Shown: in pieces, positions 56,510 through 64,000 of the stretch
Layout of the letters: each line of letters begins with the position of its first letter
Numbering within the stretch: the stretch's first letter is position 1
Assembly (NCBI RefSeq): GCF_000178995.1
Contig: NZ_ADVZ01000001.1
Location: 1,584,001-1,648,000 of the forward strand
Direction of reading: 5' to 3'
DNA length: 64,000 bases
Source of the DNA: Afipia sp. 1NLS2
Lineage (GTDB): Bacteria; Pseudomonadota; Alphaproteobacteria; Rhizobiales; Xanthobacteraceae
Notes under the pieces: model-generated
What the model was told of the DNA's origin: nothing
Database searches by the model: none
The model's input: only the letters and a program-made list of their open reading frames with translations
Position numbers and translations under genes: made by a program

Positions 56510-57295
56510 ATGACCGACCCCTATTCCAATCTCGACGGCTTCACCGTCAAAATCGATGTCGAGCAGAAGCGTGGTGACATCATCCTTGAGCGCGGCGAGT
56601 ACAACACCATCAGCATGGCACAGCGCGACCAGCTCAAGGCGGTGTTCGAGGCGCTTGACGCCGACGACCGCGTGCGCGTGATCGTGGTGCGTTCGATCGG
56701 CAAGCACTTCTCCTCCGGCGGCTACATCATGGGCTTCCTGGAAGCCTCGCCTGAGCACGTCTCCAAGCTTGCCTGGAATATCGCCGCGCCCGCACGTTGT
56801 TCGAAGCCGGTGATCGCGGCTAATCGCGGTTATTGCTTCGGCGTCGGGTTCGAGCTGTCGCTCGCCTGCGATTTCCGCATCGTCACCGAGACCACGCAAT
56901 ATGCTCTGCCCGAACAGAAGCTCGGCCAGATTCCGGGTTCGGGCGGCTCGGCGCGGCTGCAGAAGATCGTCGGCATCACGCGCACCAAGGACATCGTGAT
57001 GCGCTCGCGCCGCATCAAGGGTCAGCAGGCCTATGACTGGGGCATCGCGACCGAGGTCGTCGCCGACGGCGAACTCGAAGCCGCGACTGACGCGCTGGTG
57101 AAGGAACTGGTCAGCTTCTCGCCGCTGGCGCAGCGCACCGCCAAGAAGCTGCTCAACGACACCGAGGATTCGACGCTGGCGATTGCGATCGAACTCGAAG
57201 GCCACTGCTACAGCCGATTGCGTTCGTCGGAAGATTTTGCCGAGGGCGTCAAGGCGTTCCATGAGAAGCGCGAGCCGGAGTTCAAGGGCCGCTGA
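56510..57295 (+). CDS. hmfE: crotonase-family protein, probable 2-oxoglutaroyl-CoA hydrolase
   Basis: 261 residues of the enoyl-CoA hydratase/isomerase fold. The oxyanion-forming regions are SIGKHFSSGGYIMGFLEA and ANRGYCFGVGFELSLACDFR. In the hmf pathway HmfE belongs to this family and releases 2-oxoglutarate from the ring-opened CoA product. Nineteen bases after hmfD. Its stop overlaps an ATG of the following MaoC-like frame (TGATG). The residue set alone would also fit an ordinary hydratase, so the name rests on context. Confidence 0.7.
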   Translation: MTDPYSNLDGFTVKIDVEQKRGDIILERGEYNTISMAQRDQLKAVFEALDADDRVRVIVVRSIGKHFSSGGYIMGFLEASPEHVSKLAWNIAAPARCSKPVIAANRGYCFGVGFELSLACDFRIVTETTQYALPEQKLGQIPGSGGSARLQKIVGITRTKDIVMRSRRIKGQQAYDWGIATEVVADGELEAATDALVKELVSFSPLAQRTAKKLLNDTEDSTLAIAIELEGHCYSRLRSSEDFAEGVKAFHEKREPEFKGR

Positions 57296-57348
57296 TGGTC
57301 TGCAAGGATGGTGCGGCTTCGGCCGCGCCATCATGTTATGTCGTGCCC

Positions 57349-57831
57349 ATGCCCGATAAGAGCCTCGCGCCGATGACCAACCGCTACCTCGACGATCTTG
57401 CTGTCGGCGATCACTGGGTCGGTCATCCGATTCCTGTCGAGCAGGATGCCGCCATCGCCTTCGCGCGGCAGTACGATCCGCAGCCGATGCACACCGATCC
57501 CGCCGTAGCGGCACAAGGCCGGTTCAGCGGCGTGATCGCAAGCGGCTGGTACGTCGCCGCTTTGGTGATGCGCGACTACATCGAGACAAATCCGTGGGGC
57601 GGAACGCAGGCGCTCGGCATCGGCGTGGATGAATTGCGCTGGCTCTATCCGGTGCGGCCCGGCGACGTGCTGACTGCGCGCCGCGAGATCGTCGAACTCA
57701 AGGTCTCGCGCAGCAAGCCCGACCGGGGCACCGTGCGCGTCAGGACAAGCGTCTCAAATCAGGACGGCCGCGCGGTAATGGCGCTTTCGACATTGATCCA
57801 GTTGCCGACTCGTCCTGCGCAGGATCGCTAG
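57349..57831 (+). CDS. MaoC-like hotdog-fold dehydratase, last gene of the hmf-type operon
   Basis: 160 residues from the ATG at 57349; the frame is open from 57295, overlapping the hmfE stop, so translational coupling with an 18-residue longer start is possible. RYLDDLAVGDHWVG, ITFARQYDPQPMHTDPAVA-type catalytic region (here IAFARQYDPQPMHTD) and GVIASGWYVAAL are MaoC-family hotdog features. R-specific hydratase activity is the family norm. It is not part of the minimal hmf pathway as I know it and may assist ring opening or clear a side product. Its last 92 bases overlap the convergent ubiX-type gene. Confidence 0.7.
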   Translation: MPDKSLAPMTNRYLDDLAVGDHWVGHPIPVEQDAAIAFARQYDPQPMHTDPAVAAQGRFSGVIASGWYVAALVMRDYIETNPWGGTQALGIGVDELRWLYPVRPGDVLTARREIVELKVSRSKPDRGTVRVRTSVSNQDGRAVMALSTLIQLPTRPAQDR

Positions 57832-58399
57832 ACTCCTCCGCTTTCCAGCGGTGCACCAGCTTCGCGTCGATGTCGAACAGATCAAGCACGCGGCCAATGG
57901 TGTGATCGATCATGTTGCTCAGGGTTTGCGGGCGCGGATAAAACGCCGGCACCGGCGGGGCGATGATCGCCCCCATTTCGGAGAGTTGCGTCATCGAGCG
58001 CAGATGGCCGGTGTGCAGCGGCGTCTCGCGGGTCATCAGCACCAGGCGGCGGCGTTCTTTCAGCACCACATCGGCGGCGCGGGTCAGCAGGCCCGAAGTG
58101 GTTCCGGTCGCGATTTCTGCCATCGACTTCATCGAGCAGGGCGCCACGATCATGCCGCGCGTCTTGAACGATCCCGAGGAGATCGCAGCCCCGATGTCGC
58201 TTTGCGCATGCACATGCGCCGCCAGCGCCTTGATGTCGGCGATCTTGCGGTCGGTCTCATGGGCGATGGTCACCTCGCCCGAGCGCGACATCACCAGATG
58301 CGTCTCGATGCCGAGATCGCGCAGCACCTCCAAGAGGCGGATGCCGTAAATGACGCCCGAGGCGCCCGATATGCCGATGATCAGTGGAAGTCCGGTCAT
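57740..58399 (-). CDS. hmfG: UbiX-type flavin prenyltransferase
   Basis: 219 residues. FMN-binding IIGISGASGVIYGIRLLEVL (7-26), SGSFKTRGMIVAPCSMKSMA and LMTRETPLHTGHLRSM are UbiX marks. The protein makes prenylated FMN for UbiD-type decarboxylases. In the hmf pathway HmfG serves HmfF, whose gene lies 1.1 kb away, divergent. The C-terminal 35 residues go past the usual UbiX end and are encoded in the 92-base overlap with the MaoC-like gene. Confidence 0.82.
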   Translation of the reverse strand: MTGLPLIIGISGASGVIYGIRLLEVLRDLGIETHLVMSRSGEVTIAHETDRKIADIKALAAHVHAQSDIGAAISSGSFKTRGMIVAPCSMKSMAEIATGTTSGLLTRAADVVLKERRRLVLMTRETPLHTGHLRSMTQLSEMGAIIAPPVPAFYPRPQTLSNMIDHTIGRVLDLFDIDAKLVHRWKAEESSDPAQDESATGSMSKAPLPRGRPDLRRLS

Positions 58400-58503
58400 G
58401 TTCTATCCGCCATGCTGGACGCCCGGCGTATATCGCCGCGCCGATGCAGACAGGCTAAAGCCATTTCGCAGCGGCGTCGAATAAGCTCATGTTATCGGCA
58501 ATA

Positions 58504-59412
58504 TCATCCGCCGTGATCGCCGCGCGCGACGGCCTTGCCGACATGGTTGCGAAACCGCTCGAGGAATGCATCGGCGGCGGGCGTCAAAGGGTGGCGGGGA
58601 TGGTGGATGATCGCGAGCTGGCGGCTCATCGGCGGATTGATGGTGCGGGACGCAAGGCGGCCATCGGCGATGCCGAGGCTGACGCCGAGGCTCGGCAGGA
58701 TCGTCGCCCAGTCGCTGCGCGCCACGACCTCGCAGATGCCCTGGATCGAATCCATTTCAAGTTGCAGATTGAGCGACACGTCGCGCGCCCCGAAATGCCG
58801 CTCCAGTTCGGCCCGCAGGCCGTGCCGCTGCGAGGGCAGGATCAGTTTGGCCTGCTGCAGTTCGGTAATATCGATCGGCCCCTTTGGCTGTTTGCGCGTG
58901 GCGGCGGTCACGTAAACCATCCGTTCTTCGACCAGCGGCTCGACGGTCAATCCCAGCCGGCGCGGAGGCTTGTTGATCACCGCGAAATCGAGCGCGCCTT
59001 GATTGACGAGATCGATGAAGGTCGAACTATAGCCGTCGATGACCACGACCTCGACCTCGGGATAGTCGTGCGCAAAGGCGATTAGCATGTCGGGCACGAA
59101 ACTGACGGCAAGCGATGACAGCATGCCGATGGTAATGCGCCCCGATGTCACGCCGGACAGTTTCGCCATGTGGCCGCGCGCCAGCGTCAGGCTGTGCAGC
59201 ACCGGCACGACCAGCCGGTAGAGCGTGCGCCCGGCGACCGTCGGAACCATCGCCTTGGACATCCGCTCGAACAGCTTGTGGTCGAGATCCCGCTCCAGCT
59301 TGGCGATCTGCATCGATACCGCCGGCTGAACCACGTTCAGCCGTTGCGCCGCGCGCGTCACGCTGCCTTCCTCGTACAGCGCAACGAAATAGCTGATCTG
59401 GCGGAAATCCAT
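58504..59412 (-). CDS. LysR-family regulator of the hmf-type cluster
   Basis: 302 residues. N-terminal winged helix (FRQISYFVALYEEGSVTRAA, RLNVVQPAVSMQIAKLE), then the effector domain. It stands between the ubiX-type gene and the divergent ubiD-type gene; the hmf cluster of Cupriavidus is also LysR-controlled. The 116-base gap to hmfF contains TGAT-N7-ATCA (59438-59452) with an inner ATGCGCAT palindrome, a plausible site. Confidence 0.88.
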   Translation of the reverse strand: MDFRQISYFVALYEEGSVTRAAQRLNVVQPAVSMQIAKLERDLDHKLFERMSKAMVPTVAGRTLYRLVVPVLHSLTLARGHMAKLSGVTSGRITIGMLSSLAVSFVPDMLIAFAHDYPEVEVVVIDGYSSTFIDLVNQGALDFAVINKPPRRLGLTVEPLVEERMVYVTAATRKQPKGPIDITELQQAKLILPSQRHGLRAELERHFGARDVSLNLQLEMDSIQGICEVVARSDWATILPSLGVSLGIADGRLASRTINPPMSRQLAIIHHPRHPLTPAADAFLERFRNHVGKAVARGDHGG

Positions 59413-59528
59413 GTGCGCACCTTGCGATCATGACTGCTGATAATGCGCATCATGATTTCTTACTTCTCTTTATAACACCGGCGCTTAGAGTGCGGCAAAC
59501 ACTTCAATAAAAGTCGGGAGGGCCGCCA

Positions 59529-60902
59529 ATGGATTACCCAAATCATGCGCTGTCGTTACGCGAGTGGCTCGATCATCTGCAACGGACGGATCGGCTCGCG
59601 GTCGCGAAACCTGGCCTGTCGCTGCGTCATGAGATCGCGGGCATCGCCAACCGGATGGATGGCCGCAAGGCGACGCTTTTCCCCAAGGTCGGCGGTCAGG
59701 GTGGCACGGTCGTGTCCGGCATTGTATCGGATCGCAGCTGGATGGCCGAGGCGCTGGGTATCGCGCCGGGCGAACTGGTGTTCCGTTTCGGCAAGGCGTC
59801 GGCTGCGCCGCTCGCCTGGAAGGAAGTGAAAAGCGCGCCCTGTCAGGAGGTCGTTCATCGCGACGTCGATATCCTGAAGCAGCTGCCCGTGCCGACCCAT
59901 AACGAGCACGACAGCGGCGCTTACATCACCGCCGGCATTCTGGTCAGCCGCGATCCGGAAAGCGGAATCCAGAACGTCACGATTCATCGCTGCCAGATCA
60001 GCGGACCCAATCGCATCGGTGTTCTGCTGTTGCCGCGCCACACCCATCATTACTATCGCAAGGCCGAGAAGGCCGGAAAGCCGCTGGAAATCGCAATCGC
60101 GGTCGGCGTCGAGCCGGCCTGCCTGCTGGCGAGCCAGGCGATCGTGCCGATTGATCATGATGAACTGGAAATTGCCGGCGCCCTGAAAGGCGCGCCGCTC
60201 GATGTTGTCAAATGCGTCACCAACAACGTGCGCGTGCCGGCCGATGCGGAAGTCGTGCTCGAAGGACGCATCCTGCCCAAGACGCGCGAACTGGAAGGAC
60301 CGTTCGGCGAGTTTCCGCAATATTACGGCGAGCGCGCGGAACGGCATGTCATCGAGATCGATGCGATCACGCATCGCCGTGATCCGCTGTTCCACACCAT
60401 CGTCGGCGGCGGGCTTGAGCATCTGCTGCTCGGCGCGATCCCGCGCGAGGCGACCATCATGGCGGCGATGCAAGCGAGTTTCCCCGGCGTCAGGGACGTG
60501 CATCTCGCACTGGGCGGCGTCGGCCGCTATCACCTCTATGTCAAGCTCGACAAGACGCAGGAGGGCGAAGGCAAGAACGTGCTGCTCGCTGCGTTCGCGG
60601 CTCACTACGACATCAAGCATGCGGTGGTGGTGGATATGGATGTCGACATCCACAATCCGCGTGAGGTGGAGTGGGCGATCGCGACGCGCTTTCAGGCGGA
60701 TCGTGATCTTGTCATCGTTCCCAACAGCCAGGGCTCGAAGCTCGATCCGTCAACCGACAATGGCGTTGGCGCAAAGATGGGCCTCGATGCCACCATCCCG
60801 GTCAATTCACCGGAGATGAAGTTCAAGCGCATCCGGGTGCCCGGCGAGCAGGAGATTGATCTTGACGCGGTGCTCGATCCGCAGGCGCGCGTGAAACTTT
60901 GA
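59529..60902 (+). CDS. hmfF: UbiD-family decarboxylase, probable 2,5-furandicarboxylate decarboxylase
   Basis: 457 residues with GGGAGG upstream of the ATG. The prenylated-FMN-dependent decarboxylase fold is shown by GIQNVTIHRCQISGPNRIGV, the catalytic Arg/Glu network in RELEGPFGEFPQYYGER, VGGGLEHLLLGAIPREATIM and DVDIHNPREVEWAIATRFQ. In the hmf pathway this enzyme converts 2,5-furandicarboxylate to 2-furoate. UbiD relatives also act on pyrrole- or hydroxy-benzoates, so substrate is inferred from the presence of furoyl-CoA-type genes beside it and its own UbiX partner. Confidence 0.78.
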   Translation: MDYPNHALSLREWLDHLQRTDRLAVAKPGLSLRHEIAGIANRMDGRKATLFPKVGGQGGTVVSGIVSDRSWMAEALGIAPGELVFRFGKASAAPLAWKEVKSAPCQEVVHRDVDILKQLPVPTHNEHDSGAYITAGILVSRDPESGIQNVTIHRCQISGPNRIGVLLLPRHTHHYYRKAEKAGKPLEIAIAVGVEPACLLASQAIVPIDHDELEIAGALKGAPLDVVKCVTNNVRVPADAEVVLEGRILPKTRELEGPFGEFPQYYGERAERHVIEIDAITHRRDPLFHTIVGGGLEHLLLGAIPREATIMAAMQASFPGVRDVHLALGGVGRYHLYVKLDKTQEGEGKNVLLAAFAAHYDIKHAVVVDMDVDIHNPREVEWAIATRFQADRDLVIVPNSQGSKLDPSTDNGVGAKMGLDATIPVNSPEMKFKRIRVPGEQEIDLDAVLDPQARVKL

Positions 60903-60964
60903 CGAGGCGATGCGAGCGCGGCCGGACGCTTCGGCAGGGATGCCGGCTGTCCTGCGGTGGCCTT

Positions 60965-61705
60965 TTAGGCGAGCGGACTTTCGTGATCGACGCCGATCTT
61001 CACATCGAGCAGCGACGTGCTCGACAGCAGCGCGTCCAGAACCATCGCGCGGGAGGATCTGACCTGATCAACAGTCACGCGCTCGGCGGTTTCGGCGTCG
61101 CCTTCGGCCAATGCATCGATGATCGACTTGTGCTCGGAGTGCATTTCGCTGCCACGGTCGCGCAGCGACAGGCCGAAGTGAAACATCCGCTCAAGCTCCA
61201 TCAGGGTCTGCTTCAGGACGGAGACGAGCCGGTCATTGCCGGTCGCGGCTGCGATGCTCATGTGAAAATCGCTGTTCCGCTGCAGAAAATTTGCTTCGCT
61301 TTCCTTATTGCCGGGCTGATAGTCGGCGCGGCACAGCCGGTCCAGGCGATGAAGATCGGCGGAATCGACACGCCCCGCAGCAAGCCTGACGCAGGCCACT
61401 TCGACGATTTCGCGAAGCTGGAACAGGTCGTTCAGGTCGCGCAGGGTGATCGGCTTGACGCGATAGCCCTGACGGCGCACCGGCTGGAGCAGGCCAATCA
61501 GCGACAGGCGGTCGACAGCGGCCCGGGCGGCCGCGCGGCCAAAATTGAACTGATTGGCGAGATCGACCTCGGTGACGATCGATCCCGGCATCAGCTCGCA
61601 GCGCACGATGGCCTTGCGGATGGCGTCGAACGCCATGTCACTTTGCCTGGCGCTGGCCTTGGGTTTTTTGGGCGACTCAGCCGGAAGAGAAACAACATGT
61701 CCCAT
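60965..61705 (-). CDS. GntR-family regulator (FadR-like, FCD domain)
   Basis: 246 residues from the ATG at 61705, with AGGAAG upstream; the open frame to 61768 is leader. The N-terminal winged helix (AFDAIRKAIVRCELMPGSIV, EVDLANQFNFGRAAARAAVD) precedes an all-helical FCD effector domain with its metal-site-type histidines (DFHMSIAAATGN, SEHKSIIDAL). It is divergent from the alcohol dehydrogenase operon, with a 12-base direct repeat in the 205-base gap, and probably represses it. Effector unknown; FCD members often bind organic acids. Confidence 0.87.
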   Translation of the reverse strand: MGHVVSLPAESPKKPKASARQSDMAFDAIRKAIVRCELMPGSIVTEVDLANQFNFGRAAARAAVDRLSLIGLLQPVRRQGYRVKPITLRDLNDLFQLREIVEVACVRLAAGRVDSADLHRLDRLCRADYQPGNKESEANFLQRNSDFHMSIAAATGNDRLVSVLKQTLMELERMFHFGLSLRDRGSEMHSEHKSIIDALAEGDAETAERVTVDQVRSSRAMVLDALLSSTSLLDVKIGVDHESPLA

Positions 61706-61847
61706 GAGATTCTTCCTAGTTAGATTCAGAGGTTTTTGCAAGGCTTTAGAAATGTCAAAGAATGACATGGCGGGGTTATCAGTATCAAATTCTGAGACGA
61801 AACGCCCAGAGATAACGTGTTTGTCGCACCAAGATGCCGTTGTACAG

Positions 61848-61874
61848 TAGACATCTATTCTTTAGACATCTATT
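61848..61874. promoter_or_regulatory. 12-bp direct repeat, putative GntR operator
   Basis: TAGACATCTATT occurs at 61848-61859 and again at 61863-61874, a 15-base period, 37 bases before the alcohol dehydrogenase start and within the GntR-divergent gap. Exact repetition in a promoter suggests two binding sites; which protein uses them is inferred from position. Confidence 0.55.
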
Positions 61875-61910
61875 AAACTGAATTTGAACATATCAACGGG
61901 AGGTTATTTG

Positions 61911-62927
61911 ATGTCTGCAACTATGCGCGCCCTGGTCCTCGACGCCCACGGCACCTTGGACAACCTGAAGATCGTCAACGACAAGCCGATTCCGAAGGCT
62001 GCGGCGGGCCATGTCGTCATCCGCGTCAAGGCATCGTCGTTCAACTATCACGACGTTTTCACCGTGCGCGGCATGCCGGGCATCAAGGTCCCGCTCCCGG
62101 TCGTGATCGGCCTCGATATGGCGGGCGAAATCACCGAAATCGGCGACGGCGTCAGCGGCTGGAAAAAGGGCGACCGCGTTCTCGTCAATCCGCTCAACAA
62201 GAAGAAGGGGCTTCTCGGCGAGATGATGGATGGCGGCATGGCCGAATACTGCATGGTCGATGCCGATCAGCTGATCCATATGCCGGATGGCGTGTCCTAC
62301 GAGGACGCAGCGTCGCTGCCGGTGGCTTACGGCACCGCGCACCGCATGATCGTCACCCACAACACCGTCAAGAAGGGCGACCGCGTTCTGGTGCTGGGCG
62401 CGTCTGGCGGCGTCGGCACCGGCTGCGTGTTGCTGGCCAAGCATCTCGGCGCTGAAGTCATTGCCTGCGCTGGCGGCGCGGACAAGATGCAGCGTCTGCG
62501 CGATCTCGGCGCCGACGAAGTGATCAACTACAAGGATGTCGATTTCTCCAAATGGGCGATCGAGAAGTACGGCAAGCCGCAGCGCCGGAATTATGAAGGC
62601 GGCGTCGATGTCGTCGTGAACTTCACCGGCGGCGACACCTGGGTCCCGTCGCTGCGTTGTCTCAAGCGCGGCGGCAAGCTGCTGGTTTGCGGCGCGACCG
62701 CCGGCCACGATCCGAAGGAAGACTTACGTTACGTCTGGAGCTTCGAGTTGCAGATCATCGGCTCGAACAGCTTCTACGACGACAACCTCGCCGACCTCAT
62801 GAAGCTGATCGCGGAAAAGAAGCTGAGCCCGGTCGTGGACAAGGTTCTGCCGCTCGACAAGGCGGTCGAAGGCCTGCGGCTGATCGAAAACCGCGAAGTG
62901 ATGGGCAAGGTTGTCATCACGCCTTGA
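61911..62927 (+). CDS. medium-chain alcohol dehydrogenase/quinone reductase-type oxidoreductase
   Basis: 338 residues from the ATG at 61911 (GGGAGG upstream; the frame opens at 61884). MDR superfamily: a GroES-like N-terminal domain (HVVIRVKASSFNYHDVFTVRG, PVVIGLDMAGEITEIGDGVS), then a Rossmann loop VLVLGASGGVGTGCVLLAKHLGA. The usual catalytic-zinc residues of classical alcohol dehydrogenases (a Cys and GHE) are not visible at the N-terminus, so it may be zinc-free, like quinone or acryloyl-CoA reductases. Followed 37 bases later by a thioesterase gene in the same operon. Confidence 0.8.
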   Translation: MSATMRALVLDAHGTLDNLKIVNDKPIPKAAAGHVVIRVKASSFNYHDVFTVRGMPGIKVPLPVVIGLDMAGEITEIGDGVSGWKKGDRVLVNPLNKKKGLLGEMMDGGMAEYCMVDADQLIHMPDGVSYEDAASLPVAYGTAHRMIVTHNTVKKGDRVLVLGASGGVGTGCVLLAKHLGAEVIACAGGADKMQRLRDLGADEVINYKDVDFSKWAIEKYGKPQRRNYEGGVDVVVNFTGGDTWVPSLRCLKRGGKLLVCGATAGHDPKEDLRYVWSFELQIIGSNSFYDDNLADLMKLIAEKKLSPVVDKVLPLDKAVEGLRLIENREVMGKVVITP

Positions 62928-62964
62928 TCCCAATCACCACAGGAAACGCAAAGGATAAGAAAAA

Positions 62965-63393
62965 ATGGCAGAAAAACTGACGCCGGCCGCCGTCGAGGCG
63001 ATGCTCACCAAGGGTCCCTTCCATCAGTGGCTGGGCATCAAGGTTCAGAAGGTCGATGAAGAAGGCATCGAGCTGACCGCGACGTGGCGCGAAGAGTGGG
63101 TGGTAAACCCTGAGCGCCGCTACACGCATGGCGGCATCCTCGCCGCCCTCGTCGATCTCACCGCGGACTGGGCTCTCGTCTCTCATACGGGTCGCGGCGT
63201 GCCGACGATCGACATGCGGGTCGACTATCACCGCGCGGCGATGCCGGGCGATCTCACGGCCAAGGGCCGCATCGTCAAGATGGGCGGTCAGTTCTCCGTC
63301 GCCGAGGCGAACGTCTACGACAAGGACGGCAAGCTCTTGGCCAGTGGCCGCGGCGTCTACATGACGGCTCCTCCGCCTCCACCCAAGGGTTGA
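62965..63393 (+). CDS. PaaI-family hotdog thioesterase
   Basis: 142 residues. The catalytic helix region RRYTHGGILAALVDLTADWA and the acid-containing VPTIDMRVDYHRAAMPGDL define the PaaI/acyl-CoA thioesterase family. It likely frees CoA from a small acyl- or aryl-CoA made in catabolism. Sits in an operon with the oxidoreductase before and the VOC protein after. Confidence 0.88.
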   Translation: MAEKLTPAAVEAMLTKGPFHQWLGIKVQKVDEEGIELTATWREEWVVNPERRYTHGGILAALVDLTADWALVSHTGRGVPTIDMRVDYHRAAMPGDLTAKGRIVKMGGQFSVAEANVYDKDGKLLASGRGVYMTAPPPPPKG

Positions 63394-63407
63394 GTGGGGA
63401 GGCCATC

Positions 63408-64000
63408 ATGGCGGCTCCCGTCAATGAAGGCAGGGCTGGCGATGCGGCGGTTTCCACCGCCGCATCGCCGCGCGAGGGAATGTTCGATCACGCCGTTCTC
63501 AACCTGCATTACGATCTCGACTCTGGCGAGGCGTTGTTCAGGGCGCTCGGGTTCAACGTCACGCCGAGGAGTTTCCATACGCTCGGTTCGATGAACAACC
63601 TGATGGTGTTCGGCACCAACTACCTTGAGCTGGTCGGTATCGATCCGTCGAATCCGAATCCGCGCAAGGAATTGTTGGACTGGCCGGTTGGGCTCAACGG
63701 GCTTGTGTACGGAAGCGACGACATCGAGCTGACTGCGGCGCGGCTGCGGTCTGCTCGGCTTCCGATGCTCAAGCCCAAAGCGTTCAGCCGCGAGGTGGTG
63801 ATCGAAGGCGTGACCGACGAGGCGCGCTTTCGCACGGTCCATCTCGCTCCGGATTATTTCCCCGCCTCGCGGCTTTACTTCTGCGAGCACCAGACGCCTC
63901 ATCTGGTCTGGCATCCTGCCTTCATGTCGCATCCGAACTCCGCGCGTTGTCTGAAGCGTCTCACCATCGTCGCCGACGATTTCGAGACGCAGGCTCAGTC
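63408..64000 (+). CDS. VOC-superfamily (Glyoxalase_3-like) protein, N-terminal part; runs off the right edge
   Basis: ATG at 63408 with GGGGAGG upstream opens a frame that continues to the end of the window (at least 197 residues). FDHAVLNLHYDLDSGEALFR (about 25-44) and NNLMVFGTNYLELVGIDPSN are the glyoxalase-fold metal/substrate regions (His in DHAV, Glu in YLELVG), as in the Glyoxalase_3 branch. Third gene of the operon after the oxidoreductase and thioesterase genes. Function unknown. Confidence 0.8.
   Translation, partial: MAAPVNEGRAGDAAVSTAASPREGMFDHAVLNLHYDLDSGEALFRALGFNVTPRSFHTLGSMNNLMVFGTNYLELVGIDPSNPNPRKELLDWPVGLNGLVYGSDDIELTAARLRSARLPMLKPKAFSREVVIEGVTDEARFRTVHLAPDYFPASRLYFCEHQTPHLVWHPAFMSHPNSARCLKRLTIVADDFETQAQ

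Overview
The window is a piece of an alphaproteobacterial chromosome, most likely from the Nitrobacteraceae/Bradyrhizobiaceae (Afipia, Bradyrhizobium, Rhodopseudomonas, Nitrobacter group). Reasons: GC-rich coding sequence; a dnaK-dnaJ-pmtA order that I know from Bradyrhizobium; a CTTG-N18-CTATAT heat-shock-type promoter before dnaK; rpmI-rplT-pheST separated from infC; and an infC whose best start is the rare codon ATT. Only single-copy chromosomal genes and one tRNA (tRNA-Leu, anticodon CAG) are present. There is no rRNA, no CRISPR array and no recognisable integrase or transposase.

Layout. (1) 1-4750: an accessory segment of small, mostly unknown genes with lower GC. It holds a Cro/C1-type repressor, two proteins sharing one unusual core motif (one looks like DUF6641), a small HUH-type Rep-like protein and an AT-rich end. 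It abuts a comM gene that stops exactly before its Walker A motif, so this is probably the end of a mobile island inserted in comM, with the rest of the island lying left of the window. (2) 5.4-26.8 kb: core housekeeping genes: gshB, yraN-rsmI, a penicillin-binding-protein-activator-like lipoprotein, rph-rdgB-hemW, hrcA-grpE, dnaK-dnaJ-pmtA, pyrF, dapB, gpmA, an Ada-like repair protein, nth and a CysZ-like membrane protein. (3) 27-39.4 kb: an exported amine-oxidase-like flavoprotein; a peptide/opine-type ABC transporter operon ending in an alpha/beta hydrolase with a divergent LysR regulator; a very large outer-membrane protein that looks like two beta-barrels in tandem; and an exported alpha/beta hydrolase whose nucleophile position is Gly. 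(4) 39.4-50.3 kb: translation genes (pheST, rplT, rpmI, infC), a glycosyltransferase, hydrolases, a GST, uppP, an NDUFA9-like reductase and tRNA-Leu. (5) 50.6-60.9 kb: a catabolic cluster whose full gene set matches furan-acid degradation (hmf). It has a three-subunit molybdenum hydroxylase, an acyl-CoA synthetase, a crotonase-fold protein, a UbiD/UbiX pair and a LysR regulator. (6) 61-64 kb: a GntR regulator divergent from an alcohol-dehydrogenase/thioesterase/VOC-protein operon that runs off the right edge.

How the cluster should work (inference from family knowledge): HmfF, with prenylated FMN supplied by HmfG, decarboxylates 2,5-furandicarboxylate to 2-furoate. HmfD makes 2-furoyl-CoA, HmfABC hydroxylates the ring, and after ring opening HmfE releases 2-oxoglutarate. 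The most distinctive feature is a CoxG-like lipid/quinone-binding domain fused to the C-terminus of the molybdenum subunit. The other observations most worth following up are the comM-borne island with its HUH protein, the double-barrel porin, the Ser-to-Gly hydrolase, and several precise repeat or dyad elements in promoter regions (8792-8855, 12713-12748, 43893-43929, 61848-61874).
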